A stretch of DNA of 18,369 bases from JAAYJS01 sp964346185 (GCA_964346185.1 CAYFTR010000029.1:1-18369), one strand, 5' to 3'. Shown: positions 1 to 8,082, counted from the stretch's first letter. Numbers and translations are program-made. The notes: generated from the letters alone by a model not told the origin.

Positions 1-776
1 GTTTCTTCCAATTGCTCGGGTACAATTTGCCACCACACACCGAAACGGTCTTTCAGCCAACCGGAGGATTCGCTTTTAGAATCGGCCGATAATCTGCGCC
101 ATAAATTGTCAATTTCTTTTTGATTTTGACAACGTACCATAAGGGAAAAGGCTTCATTAAAGCTTGCTTCTCCTATAGCGTGGTTCACAGCAACAAAAGC
201 TTGCTCAATTAAATTAAAAGAAGTCCTTTGTATTTTTGCTTCGGGATCGGGGGTATCTTCCCTTAAGTCATCACGCAATTCGGTTATTTTGGATTGAGGA
301 AAAAAATTGGTGTAAAATTTTGCCGCTTCTTCTCCCCGTCCGAAACCGTCTCCGGAAAACAATAAACCGATGCCGATTTTTTGTTGCGGTAAAGCATTAT
401 CCTCCAACATTAATTGCCAGGCCAAACCGAAACGATCGGATACCATGCCGTATTTTTTTGAAAAATCATAGGGCTGCAACGGCACGTGTACAACACCCTT
501 TTGGGACAAGGCGTCCCACAGTGACTGCATTTCTTTTTCCGTTGTGCAGACAACCGTCAAGGATAAAGATGCGTTTAATTTTGCAATCGGAGTGCTGCTC
601 ATAATGTTCAACCTAAAATTTTCCAGTTCCAAAACAACCATCTCCATAGTTCCCGAGGGAGTGTCCTGAACCGTAACACTGCCGACGATATGTGCATTGT
701 TAAACAAGGTTGTATAAAACGAAACCGCATCTTTTGCTGCCGCTTTCATCCATATATGGGGTACTATCTTTTGCAT
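1..776 (-). CDS. PhnB-like VOC family protein, two tandem domains (3' end cut by window)
   Basis: Translating the minus strand from the ATG at 776 gives 258 codons with no stop before the window edge, so the C-terminus is missing. Two glyoxalase/VOC-type halves of the PhnB (3-dmu-9_3-mt) kind are visible, roughly residues 3-123 and 133-258. Each ends in the typical D-R-F-G-x-x-W-Q pattern: SDRFGLAWQ at 113-121 and KDRFGVWWQ at 242-250. Such proteins are small soluble metal-binding or resistance-like folds whose substrates are usually unknown; despite the old family name they are not methyltransferases. An AGGCGGAGAGG ribosome site lies just upstream of the start, and a sigma-A-like promoter (804-831) precedes it. 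The gene is divergent from the broken nitroreductase. The family call is firm; the substrate is unknown. Confidence 0.85.
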   Translation of the reverse strand, partial: MQKIVPHIWMKAAAKDAVSFYTTLFNNAHIVGSVTVQDTPSGTMEMVVLELENFRLNIMSSTPIAKLNASLSLTVVCTTEKEMQSLWDALSQKGVVHVPLQPYDFSKKYGMVSDRFGLAWQLMLEDNALPQQKIGIGLLFSGDGFGRGEEAAKFYTNFFPQSKITELRDDLREDTPDPEAKIQRTSFNLIEQAFVAVNHAIGEASFNEAFSLMVRCQNQKEIDNLWRRLSADSKSESSGWLKDRFGVWWQIVPEQLEE

Positions 777-803
777 CGAAAACCTCTCCGCCTGTTATGG
801 CTC

Positions 804-831
804 ATTATAATCTTAAAGTATCTTAGCACAA
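804..831 (-). promoter_or_regulatory. Sigma-A-like promoter for the VOC gene
   Basis: Read on the minus strand: a -35 of TTGTGC (826-831), a 16-base spacer and a perfect -10 TATAAT (804-809). It lies just upstream of the VOC gene start at 776. Confidence 0.55.
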
Positions 832-919
832 CAACTTTAAGTGATGCCCCGTGTTTTTGTATGTTATCGGATTAAAGATAAAAAACGATTCGTCGAAAAC
901 ATAAATAAAGGAGATTTAA

Positions 920-1444
920 ATGAATTTTTCAAAAATATTGGCTATGCGCCAAAGTACAAGGGCTTTTATAAAAGAGCGTCCAATCACCGAAGAAGAAACC
1001 GATTTTTTAATTAATGCGGCGCTCGCCGCCCCGTTAGCTATGGGGGATACCAAATGCACCCATTTAACCGTTGTACAAAACAAAACGCTTTTAAATAAAA
1101 TAAGGGAGGGCATTCTGTTAACACGTCGGGACGGTTCCAAAACGGATCCGCTCTACGGAGCACCGAGCCTGTTCCTCGTCAGTTCGACCGAAATTTCCTA
1201 AGATTGTATCGAGTACTGTAATGCGGCTTGTGTCGTAGAAAATATTTTGTTGGCTGCCACCGCCATCGGTTTAGGTTCTTGCTATATATGGGGCTGTTTA
1301 CGTAAACTTAGGGCTCGACCCGATTTATTGACACTTTTAAACTTACCGACCGGTGCCACCATATTGTCCGCAGCGGCGGTGGGCTACCCCACGGTGCCCT
1401 TAAAAGAAAAAAATCGCACCACCTTTAAGGTGACGCGACTTTAA
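920..1444 (+). pseudogene. Nitroreductase family protein interrupted by an in-frame TAA
   Basis: The reading frame from the ATG at 920 (GGAG ribosome site at about 910) encodes a nitroreductase-like N-terminus with the FMN-contacting R-Q-S-T-R-A-F stretch at residues 10-16. Codon 94 (1199-1201) is TAA, and the same frame then continues without a shift to a TAA at 1442-1444. The downstream part (DCIEYCNAACVVENILLAAT, then GLGSCYIWG) is the expected second half of the family, with the conserved A-x-x-x-E-N-x-L-L-A-A helix. Without the stop it would be about 174 residues, the usual size for a small FMN nitroreductase of the anaerobe type. A single substitution could account for the stop. It is probably a recent nonsense mutation (or a sequencing error). 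The second half has a possible TTG start at 1247, but no good ribosome site. Confidence 0.8.
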
Positions 1445-1618
1445 TCAGGTTATTTGCACGTACCGCCGTCAGACGACAAACAAAACGGTGCTTTAAGTGC
1501 ATTGTCGAGTCCAACATACGAAGCGCATTTTACCTGTTCGGGACGACTGATAGATTTTACTTTATATATTCGCCCGTTGGCAACCATCTTTTTTATTCTT
1601 ACTAGGATGTGCGAATTT

Positions 1619-2593
1619 TTAAGTTACTGCGATAGGTCTGATATACATACCTGTCGCACATTTTATTTTAGCAGGTGTGCAGATGAAACAAAACTCATAG
1701 CGTTTATCCTTTGCCAATTCATCTAATTGCAAAAATTCTATAATATGTACGCCCTGTTGTACTAATAAATAGTGGTGTACCGGTTGAGGATGGCCCGGAA
1801 CGGAGGAAGAACCGTCGGCGTTAAAACCTTCGATAGAAGCTTGGTCGTCTCCGACTATTAATGCTCCGCCCTCTTCAACAAGGTAACGTGCGGCGGAAAC
1901 ACCGAGACCTGCACCGGCAGCTTTATCGCATGCCGGCCAATTATGACCGGTTCTGACAAGTACCGCATCGCCTTTTTCTAAAGTAACACCTTGCCACTGT
2001 GCACAGCCATTACAATCTTCCGCCGTAATAATATAATTATTATCCAAGTGATCGACACCTTTATATCCCGCAATATCCAACAGCACACCGCGCATGATCA
2101 TTGGCGGTATCGCAGCAATATCACACTTAACCGGACCGTAATTGGTTGTGTATCGATCGGCGGAAAAACCATTGTACCAGTGGTTGTCTTCTCCGGTTGT
2201 CCAATGGGAAAGCGCATCGATATGGGTACCCGCATGTAAAGGGGCTATCAGTATTTCAGTATTGAGTCCCATACTGTACGTATCGTTTTTTCTATCCAAC
2301 ATACCGCCGTCGGCATACCAGTTAAATTCCGGACTGATGTCGCTCCCCTTCATGTTCTTCCTACCAATCGGAGAAGCATAGGATAAAATTTCAAATCCGC
2401 AATGCCCGTCCCAAATCGGCATGCCTTTAAAGCGTTTCGTTTCTAAATCGTAAATTTTCCCCTGCTTTATCATGCCAACGGCTTTTAAAGTCATCTCCGG
2501 CGTTAGGTCATTGAGCGCGCCGACTTCGTCGTCATCCCCCCATTTTCCCCATTGGTTGTTTTTCAACCAAGAATCATCGTAATATTTTTTCAT
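1619..2593 (-). CDS. Cyclase family protein (kynurenine formamidase-like metal hydrolase), long form
   Basis: 324 residues. The cyclase-family (PF04199) metal signature H-x-G-T-H-x-D-x-x-x-H is at residues 120-130 (HAGTHIDALSH). The N-terminal stretch W-G-x-x-D-E-x-G-A-L-N (residues 18-28) is typical of the longer subgroup, and the C-terminus ends in the usual T-G-x-x-I-R-P motif. Family members are Mn/Zn-dependent cytoplasmic hydrolases acting on amides, lactones or similar rings (for example KynB and isatin hydrolase); the substrate here cannot be told. The start at 2593 has an AAAGGA ribosome site at the usual distance. It lies 158 bases downstream of a second, shorter cyclase-family gene on the same strand, so the two may be co-transcribed, although a TATAAT-like -10 (667-672 of the 2000s, i.e. 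2667-2672) could provide its own promoter. Confidence 0.85.
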   Translation of the reverse strand: MKKYYDDSWLKNNQWGKWGDDDEVGALNDLTPEMTLKAVGMIKQGKIYDLETKRFKGMPIWDGHCGFEILSYASPIGRKNMKGSDISPEFNWYADGGMLDRKNDTYSMGLNTEILIAPLHAGTHIDALSHWTTGEDNHWYNGFSADRYTTNYGPVKCDIAAIPPMIMRGVLLDIAGYKGVDHLDNNYIITAEDCNGCAQWQGVTLEKGDAVLVRTGHNWPACDKAAGAGLGVSAARYLVEEGGALIVGDDQASIEGFNADGSSSVPGHPQPVHHYLLVQQGVHIIEFLQLDELAKDKRYEFCFICTPAKIKCATGMYIRPIAVT

Positions 2594-2751
2594 TAAAATT
2601 ATATCCTTTCATTAAATTTAGTTTTAGGATAACTTTCAATCTTTCGGTTTTATTGACCACTTTTTGATTATACGCATCTATTTTATGTCTTTAGAAAAGA
2701 AAGCCTTCAATGGGATGCTTCATTATTAACCTTGTATCGGCTTTGTAATAA

Positions 2752-3426
2752 TTAATCTTGCAAATCGGCAATAACCGTTACCTGGCTGCTGTCGACGCCC
2801 GCTACTCTTAAAGGTGCGGCAATAACAAAATTTATTTTTTTATCAGCGAGTACTTCCAATTGCATATCTTCGATTGCCGTAATAAATTTCTCCGTATGAC
2901 ATCCTAAAAGGTTTTGATGAGCAATACCCGCCAAATCGTTACAGGGCGATCCGATTGCTAAGAAATCGAAGCCGACGGATTTTAAATTTTTAAAGGTATT
3001 CACCATGTATAAGCAGGTATCCGGATGGAGGAAAGGCCCTTCCATTTGATAAGTTTTCGGATCCTCCTTACGCACTTTTTCAAAACCGGTGCGAATTAAC
3101 AACAGGTCGACATTTTGAATGGCGTCTTCAAAGGGTTTTAATTCCTCAACGGTAATGCCTTCGCAAGGCTTCTTCGGAATGTCCAATAACAAAACGCGAT
3201 CAAAACAAAAATAATCCATCGACAGTTCGTTGATATCCAGACCTGTTTTATTAAAATGTCTGGGGGCATCATAGTGGGTGCCGCAATGATTGGGCAATTC
3301 CGTAATAAAAGAGGAAAAACCGTTACCCTGATCGTCAATATCGGTGCAACGATTGACTTTTACGGTCGGTTCGCCCGGCCATGCCAAATCCTGCGGATCC
3401 AAAGGATAGGATAAAAATGCTTTCAT
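2752..3426 (-). CDS. Cyclase family protein (kynurenine formamidase-like), short form
   Basis: 224 residues, the usual length of KynB-type cyclase-family enzymes. The metal-binding signature is at residues 47-57 (HCGTHYDAPRH), with conserved L-L-I-R-T-G-F at about residues 109-115 and A-I-G-S-P at about 157-161. Expected activity is metal-dependent hydrolysis of an amide or cyclic substrate in the cytoplasm. No tryptophan-catabolism genes (kynureninase, dioxygenase) are present in the window, so I do not call it kynB. The start at 3426 follows a GAGG ribosome site. Upstream are a near-consensus promoter (3524-3552) and a large dyad (3461-3508), which suggest regulation. It is only distantly similar to the longer cyclase downstream, with different lengths and N-termini, so this is not a recent tandem copy. 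Confidence 0.85.
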   Translation of the reverse strand: MKAFLSYPLDPQDLAWPGEPTVKVNRCTDIDDQGNGFSSFITELPNHCGTHYDAPRHFNKTGLDINELSMDYFCFDRVLLLDIPKKPCEGITVEELKPFEDAIQNVDLLLIRTGFEKVRKEDPKTYQMEGPFLHPDTCLYMVNTFKNLKSVGFDFLAIGSPCNDLAGIAHQNLLGCHTEKFITAIEDMQLEVLADKKINFVIAAPLRVAGVDSSQVTVIADLQD

Positions 3427-3460
3427 AACAACCTCGCTTATTGTTTAAAATTTATCGGAA

Positions 3461-3508
3461 CATAAACAAAAGGGCGGCACGTTTTATGATCGCCACACAT
3501 TGTTTATG
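3461..3508. repeat. Interrupted dyad in the leader of the short cyclase gene
   Basis: CATAAACA (3461-3468) is the exact reverse complement of TGTTTATG (3501-3508). Inside it, GGCG (3473-3476) matches CGCC (3491-3494). The dyad sits between the predicted transcription start (about 3517, minus strand) and the cyclase start codon, so it could be an operator or a leader hairpin. Confidence 0.5.
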
Positions 3509-3523
3509 TATACCTTTTCATTT

Positions 3524-3552
3524 ATCATAAAACCCTGAAAAGTCTTTGTCAA
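3524..3552 (-). promoter_or_regulatory. Near-consensus sigma-A promoter for the cyclase genes
   Basis: On the minus strand: a perfect -35 TTGACA (3547-3552), a 17-base spacer and a -10 TATGAT (3524-3529). It points at the short cyclase gene, and possibly both cyclases. Confidence 0.7.
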
Positions 3553-3601
3553 GAAGTAGTTATGTTTTATTTTTTATTAAGACTTTTATCTTTTAAGATT
3601 A

Positions 3602-3610
3602 TGCTATAAT
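3602..3610 (+). promoter_or_regulatory. Extended -10 promoter for the trkA-trkH block
   Basis: TGCTATAAT at 3602-3610 is a perfect -10 preceded by the extended TGn element. No good -35 is visible, which is compatible with an extended -10 promoter. It lies about 50 bases before trkA. Confidence 0.55.
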
Positions 3611-3662
3611 GGAGTTAAATTAATTTATAAAATGTAAAGACTAACAACTTTTGGAGTATCAT

Positions 3663-5018
3663 ATGAAAATTGTTATCGCTGGCGGCGGAAAAGTCGGAGA
3701 GGCTCTTTGTAAGGATTTATCGGCGGAGGGCTATGACATTATTTTAATAGAAATGGTTGAGGAGCGTTTGACCAAACTCATGGAAAAGGCCGATATTACA
3801 GGCTTGGTCGGCAACGGTGCGTCGATTAAGGCACAATTGGAAGTCGGGGTGGATACGGCCGATGTTTTTATTTCGGTTACAAATTCAGACGAACTAAACA
3901 TCATATCGGCTATTATTGCAAGAAAGCTCGGAGCACACCACACCATTGCCCGGGTACGCAACCCGGAATATTTTGTCAATATGAATTTTGTCCGTGACGA
4001 ACTGGGCATTACTTTTATGATTAACCCCGAACTGGCAAGTGCCAGGGATATTATGACCATGTTGCGATTCCCCTATGCCTATAATGTCGAAACATTTTTT
4101 CACGGTGCGGTCAATATTGTGGAAGTGGAAATTGAGGAAGATTCCCCTTTAAACGGAAAGATGCTGCAAGATTTACACACCTCCTCTGAAAAAGTATTGG
4201 TGTGTATTGTCGACCGCAATCACGAGGTGTTTATTCCCAACGGTCAATTTGTTCTACAAGCCAAGGACCACATTTACCTGACCGGAACGGAAGACGCCAT
4301 TCACCGCTTTTGGTGTGATCGTAAAAACGAAAACAAACGGGTTCGCTCCGTAATGATTGTCGGCGGTAGCCGAATCTCCCACTATCTTATTGAAAGACTC
4401 GTCAAAAAGAATATCAAAGTCAAATTGATAGAAGTAAACCCCGAGATTGCCGAAGATTTTTCTTTTAATTTTCCGGAAATTACGGTAATTAACGGTGACG
4501 GTACCGACCAGGATTTGCTCCAAGAGGAAGGTATTTCTTCTTACGATGCCGTTGTCGCCATGACCGGTATTGATGAAGAAAACATGATTTTATCCATGTA
4601 TTCCCACTCTGTGAATGTACAAAAAGCCGTTACCAAGATTAATCGAAAAATGTTGATGCCCATTTTGGATAAAATCGGGTTGGATTCCGTTATTACCCCT
4701 AAAAAAGTAATTTCGGATTTAATTATTCGTTTTGTGCGGTCGGAAAAATCAACCAAAAGTTCCAAGGTGGAAACCCTGCACCGCCTCATGGAAAACCGTG
4801 TAGAATCGCTGGAGTTTATTATTGATAAAAGCAGTCAGACTTTAAACATTCCCTTAAAAGATTTGAAAACTGTCCCCAATTTGTTAATTGCCTGCATTCT
4901 GAGAAACGGTCAATTGATTTTTCCGGGCGGTAACGATGTTATTTTAGAAGGAGACCGGGTGTTAATCATTACGACTAAAAAATATTTGAATCGTTTTGAT
5001 GAAATTCTGGTAAGCTGA
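3663..5018 (+). CDS. trkA: TrkA, cytoplasmic NAD-binding regulatory subunit of Trk potassium uptake
   Basis: 451 residues from the ATG at 3663. A TTG codon at 3651 would add four residues, but it is part of the TTGGAG ribosome site, so 3663 is preferred. The duplicated RCK layout is clear: RCK-N1 with the nucleotide-binding GGGKVG at 7-12 and an acidic residue ending strand 2 (E30); RCK-C1 at about 140-215; RCK-N2 starting VMIVGGSRIS at 230-239; RCK-C2 at about 370-451 ending in G-D-R-V-L-I. The second Rossmann half has a degenerate glycine motif (Ser in place of the last Gly). TrkA rings gate TrkH channels in response to nucleotides (NAD(H), ATP/ADP). It is followed seven bases later by trkH, so the two are one transcription unit. 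Length is standard for the family. Confidence 0.93.
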   Translation: MKIVIAGGGKVGEALCKDLSAEGYDIILIEMVEERLTKLMEKADITGLVGNGASIKAQLEVGVDTADVFISVTNSDELNIISAIIARKLGAHHTIARVRNPEYFVNMNFVRDELGITFMINPELASARDIMTMLRFPYAYNVETFFHGAVNIVEVEIEEDSPLNGKMLQDLHTSSEKVLVCIVDRNHEVFIPNGQFVLQAKDHIYLTGTEDAIHRFWCDRKNENKRVRSVMIVGGSRISHYLIERLVKKNIKVKLIEVNPEIAEDFSFNFPEITVINGDGTDQDLLQEEGISSYDAVVAMTGIDEENMILSMYSHSVNVQKAVTKINRKMLMPILDKIGLDSVITPKKVISDLIIRFVRSEKSTKSSKVETLHRLMENRVESLEFIIDKSSQTLNIPLKDLKTVPNLLIACILRNGQLIFPGGNDVILEGDRVLIITTKKYLNRFDEILVS

Positions 5019-5025
5019 CAATACA

Positions 5026-6471
5026 ATGAACAAACAAATGATTGTATATACGGTGTGTAAATTGTTGCGCCTGGAGGCTTTGCTTTTACTATTGCCTTTA
5101 GGAGTCAGTTTTTTTTATCGGGAACCCTTTCAGTTAAAGGCGGCCTACGGGGCAACCGTTCTGTTGATAGTGCTTGTAACTTTTATCGGACACAAAAAAC
5201 CTGAAAACCCCACCATTTATTCGAAAGAGGGGTTTGTGATCGTATCGCTATCCTGGATTTTAATGTCTTTTTTCGGTTCCCTGCCCTTTGTGCTTTCCGG
5301 AGAAATACCAGGGCTTATCGATGCTTTTTTTGAAACCGCCAGCGGTTTTACCACCACCGGCTCCAGTATTATTACGGATTTAAGTGTCATCAGCCATTCC
5401 AACCTTTTCTGGCGCAGCTTTACCCACTTTATCGGCGGTATGGGGGTGTTGGTATTGGCACTCGCCATTTTTCCGGATTTTAACACCTCTTCCATTTTTA
5501 TAATGAAAGCGGAGGTGCCGGGGCCGCAATTCGGTAAGTTGCTGTCCAAATTAATGCATACGGCCCGTACCCTGTATATTATTTACACCGTAATGACCGG
5601 CATCTTAATTATTTTGTTGCGTTTGGGCAATATGCCCTGGTTTGACTCGATTTTAATTGCCTTCGGTACGGCAGGTACCGGCGGTTTCGGTGTGCGAAAC
5701 GGCTCTGTCCTGCCGTATAACTCCGCCTATATCGACTATGTGATAGGTGTCGGCATGTTGCTCTTCGGCGTTAATTTTAACCTGTATTTTATGATGCTTA
5801 TCCACAAGTGGCAAGACGCGTTAAAAAGCGAAGAGCTGCGTGCTTACCTGTCGATCGTCGGAGGTGCCGTACTGCTGATCGTCGTCAACCTGTTACCCCG
5901 TTACGATTCTCTCGCACGATGTGTGCGGGACGTTTTTTTTACGGTGTCTTCCGTTATAACAACCACCGGGTATTCCACGGCGGATTTCGGGTCGTGGCCG
6001 GCATTCAGTCAGGTTATTTTATTATTACTGATGTTTATCGGTGCCTGTGCCGGATCTACAGCGGGAGGACTTAAGGTATCCAGGGTGGTTATTATCCTTA
6101 AGTCGGCACTATTGGCGTTACGTCGGATGATTTACCCCAATTCCGTTGCCGTTTTAACCTTTGAGAAAAAAAGAATTTCCAACCAAACGGAAAAAGGCAT
6201 TGCCAATTACTTTATGGTCTATATGATTTTGTTTGCCGGCTTTTTAATGGTCACCGCCTTGTCCGCTTCGGACTTTTTAACTTCTTTCAGCTCCGTTGCC
6301 GCCACCTTTAACAACATCGGTCCGGGTCTCGGACAGGTCGGACCGACTTACAGCTATGCCGAAATCGACAATTTGTCTAAAATTGCCTTGTCCTTCGCAA
6401 TGATTATCGGACGGTTGGAAATTTTTCCGATGTTGGTGTTGTTTTCACCGATAACCTGGCGTAAGCATTAA
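5026..6471 (+). CDS. trkH: TrkH potassium uptake channel subunit, copy 1
   Basis: 481 residues, an integral membrane protein with the four M1-P-M2 repeats of the TrkH/KtrB superfamily. The four selectivity loops can be read: TTTG at 109-112, AGTGGF at 216-221, TTTGY at 312-316 and FNNIGPG at 428-434. The pattern A-G-S-T-A-G-G at 342-348 and G-R-L-E-I-F-P at 462-468 are further hallmarks. With TrkA it forms the potassium-conducting uptake complex in the cytoplasmic membrane. The start at 5026 lies seven bases after trkA and has only a weak ribosome site, suggesting translational coupling. All loop residues are orthodox, so this copy is the likely conventional potassium channel. Confidence 0.93.
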   Translation: MNKQMIVYTVCKLLRLEALLLLLPLGVSFFYREPFQLKAAYGATVLLIVLVTFIGHKKPENPTIYSKEGFVIVSLSWILMSFFGSLPFVLSGEIPGLIDAFFETASGFTTTGSSIITDLSVISHSNLFWRSFTHFIGGMGVLVLALAIFPDFNTSSIFIMKAEVPGPQFGKLLSKLMHTARTLYIIYTVMTGILIILLRLGNMPWFDSILIAFGTAGTGGFGVRNGSVLPYNSAYIDYVIGVGMLLFGVNFNLYFMMLIHKWQDALKSEELRAYLSIVGGAVLLIVVNLLPRYDSLARCVRDVFFTVSSVITTTGYSTADFGSWPAFSQVILLLLMFIGACAGSTAGGLKVSRVVIILKSALLALRRMIYPNSVAVLTFEKKRISNQTEKGIANYFMVYMILFAGFLMVTALSASDFLTSFSSVAATFNNIGPGLGQVGPTYSYAEIDNLSKIALSFAMIIGRLEIFPMLVLFSPITWRKH

Positions 6472-6510
6472 GGTACTTAAAATTATTATAATTTTTTATT
6501 ACAATGCTTA
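6462..6510. repeat. Widely spaced inverted repeat at the trkH copy 1 / copy 2 junction
   Basis: TAAGCATT (6462-6469, overlapping the trkH copy 1 stop) is perfectly complementary to AATGCTTA (6503-6510). The 33-base loop is very AT-rich. It could fold into a weak hairpin between the two channel genes; there is no GC-rich stem plus T-run, so I do not call it a terminator. Confidence 0.35.
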
Positions 6511-6530
6511 ACCGATTTTAGCAACATCAT

Positions 6531-6594
6531 AAAAGGAGTCCGGTTAGGATTTAAGCAAAGCAGCTGTAAGCTCCGGCCGGTTCAAAATAATATG
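6531..6594 (+). promoter_or_regulatory. Displaced ribosome site and hairpin before trkH copy 2
   Basis: A strong AAAAGGAG (6531-6538) has no start codon at normal distance; the trkH copy 2 ATG is at 6592. Between them, CCGGTT (6540-6545) can pair with GGCCGG (6575-6580), with GGA/TCC extending the stem. Folding would bring the ribosome site to about 12 bases from the ATG. No other ribosome site precedes this start. Confidence 0.4.
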
Positions 6595-8037
6595 AATAAT
6601 AAAATGATTCTCTATACAGTGTGCAAGGTTTTAAGGCTGGAGGCTCTGCTACTATTGGTGCCACTTTGCATAAGCTTTTTGTACAGAGAGCCTTTACAAT
6701 TAAAAGCGGCCTATGCGGCTTCCGTTTTAATTATTTTACTTGTGACCTTGATCGGTCGTAAAAAACCGGAGAATGCTACCATTTATGCAAAGGAAGGTCT
6801 GGTCATTGTATCCCTTTGTTGGATACTGTTGTCCTTTTTCGGTGCCCTTCCCTTTGTATTCTCCGGCGAAATCCCCCACTTGGTCGATGCTTTCTTTGAA
6901 ACCGCCAGCGGTTTTACCACCACCGGCTGCAGTGTTATCGACAACTTGGATAGCGTCAGCCGTTCCAACCTTTTCTGGCGCAGCTTTACCTTGTTTATCG
7001 GCGGAATGGGGGTACTGGTTTTAGCTTTGGCGGTCTTCCCGGATTTTAACACCTCCTCCATTCATATGATGAAAGCGGAATTACCCGGACCCCAGTTCGG
7101 CAAACTCTTGTCAAAACTCATTGAAACCGCCCGTGCGTTGTATATCATCTACATTATTATGACCGCTCTCTTAGTGTTTCTGCTGCGTTTCGGCGGTATC
7201 TCCTGGTTTGATTCGCTGCTGCTTGCTTTCGGCACGGCGGGTACCGGCGGATTTTCCATCAGCAACAAGCCGCTCTTAGCCTATAACTCGGCTTATCTTG
7301 AGTGGGTGTTGGGCATCGGCATGATTTTATTCGGTATTAATTTTAATTTGTATTTTTTAATTTACCTTCGAAAATGGAAAGAAGCCCTGAACAGTGAAGA
7401 ACTGCGTGCTTATTTATTAATAATTGCTCTTTCCGTTGTTTTGATTATCATTAACATTTTGCCCGGCTATACCTCCCTCAACGACTGTATTCGGGATACT
7501 TTTTTTACGGTTTCTTCGATTATCAGCTCAACGGGATACATGACGGTGGATTTCAGTACCTGGCCGGCTTTCAGCCAAGTCATACTATTATTGCTGATGT
7601 TTATCGGCGGATGCGCGGGTTCTACCGCTGGGGGGCTTAAAATTTCCAGAGTGGTTATTTTTATAAAAGCCGCATTTTTGCATCTGAAACGTATGATCAA
7701 CCCCAACTCCGTTGTGGTGTTAACTTTCGAAAAGAAGAAAATTTCCATCGATCGAGAAAGAGACATTAACAATTATTTTTTAGTGTATGCGTTGCTTTTT
7801 TGTGCCTTTATGGTCATTGATGCGATCAGCACACCGGATTTGTCGACGTCTTTCGGATCCGTTGCCGCCACCTTTAACAATATCGGATTAAGCGTCGGTG
7901 AGTTCGGACTGAGCTCCGGCTTTTCTTCTTTAGGGTATGTGTCTAAACTTGTTTTATCCCTGGCGATGATTGTCGGCCGTTTGGAAATTTTTCCGATGTT
8001 GGTTTTATTTTCACCGCAAACCTGGCGTAAAACTTAA
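6592..8037 (+). CDS. trkH: TrkH-type potassium channel subunit, copy 2 (paralogue with altered pore loops)
   Basis: 481 residues, exactly the length of copy 1, aligning without gaps; in the first 60 residues I count 15 differences. Four TrkH pore loops are present: TTTG at 109-112, AGTGGF at 216-221, SSTGY at 312-316 and FNNIGLS at 428-434. Relative to copy 1, loop 3 has two Thr-to-Ser changes and loop 4 has lost the Pro-Gly after its filter glycine (GPG becomes GLS). The filter glycines themselves are kept, so it is probably a working channel, perhaps with different kinetics or selectivity. It has no second trkA partner, so both copies would share the upstream TrkA. The start codon has no normally placed ribosome site (see the preceding element). 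It ends at a two-way terminator. Confidence 0.9.
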   Translation: MNNKMILYTVCKVLRLEALLLLVPLCISFLYREPLQLKAAYAASVLIILLVTLIGRKKPENATIYAKEGLVIVSLCWILLSFFGALPFVFSGEIPHLVDAFFETASGFTTTGCSVIDNLDSVSRSNLFWRSFTLFIGGMGVLVLALAVFPDFNTSSIHMMKAELPGPQFGKLLSKLIETARALYIIYIIMTALLVFLLRFGGISWFDSLLLAFGTAGTGGFSISNKPLLAYNSAYLEWVLGIGMILFGINFNLYFLIYLRKWKEALNSEELRAYLLIIALSVVLIIINILPGYTSLNDCIRDTFFTVSSIISSTGYMTVDFSTWPAFSQVILLLLMFIGGCAGSTAGGLKISRVVIFIKAAFLHLKRMINPNSVVVLTFEKKKISIDRERDINNYFLVYALLFCAFMVIDAISTPDLSTSFGSVAATFNNIGLSVGEFGLSSGFSSLGYVSKLVLSLAMIVGRLEIFPMLVLFSPQTWRKT

Positions 8038-8070
8038 AAATCACCGAAACGTACCCGTCTCGGTGATTTT
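8037..8070. terminator. Bidirectional terminator between trkH copy 2 and dhaL
   Basis: AAAATCACCGA (8037-8047) and TCGGTGATTTT (8060-8070) form a perfect 11-bp stem with a 12-base loop. A's on one side and T's on the other suit termination of both convergent units. Confidence 0.75.
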
Positions 8071-8082
8071 AGTTTTACTCTT

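Noticed and set aside
236..604. Open frame on the plus strand (122 codons)
   Set aside because: It is antisense to the VOC protein, which has clear family motifs; the plus-strand product is unlike any protein family and has no ribosome site.
1454..1726. Open frame on the plus strand (90 codons) after the nitroreductase
   Set aside because: No recognisable protein, and its 3' part runs antisense through the C-terminus of the long cyclase. The gap 1445-1618 seems empty.
6531..6591. Cyclic dinucleotide riboswitch before trkH copy 2
   Set aside because: c-di-AMP riboswitches do control potassium transporters, and a GCAAAGC stretch recalls the c-di-GMP aptamer, but the region is too short and lacks the conserved cores of either class.
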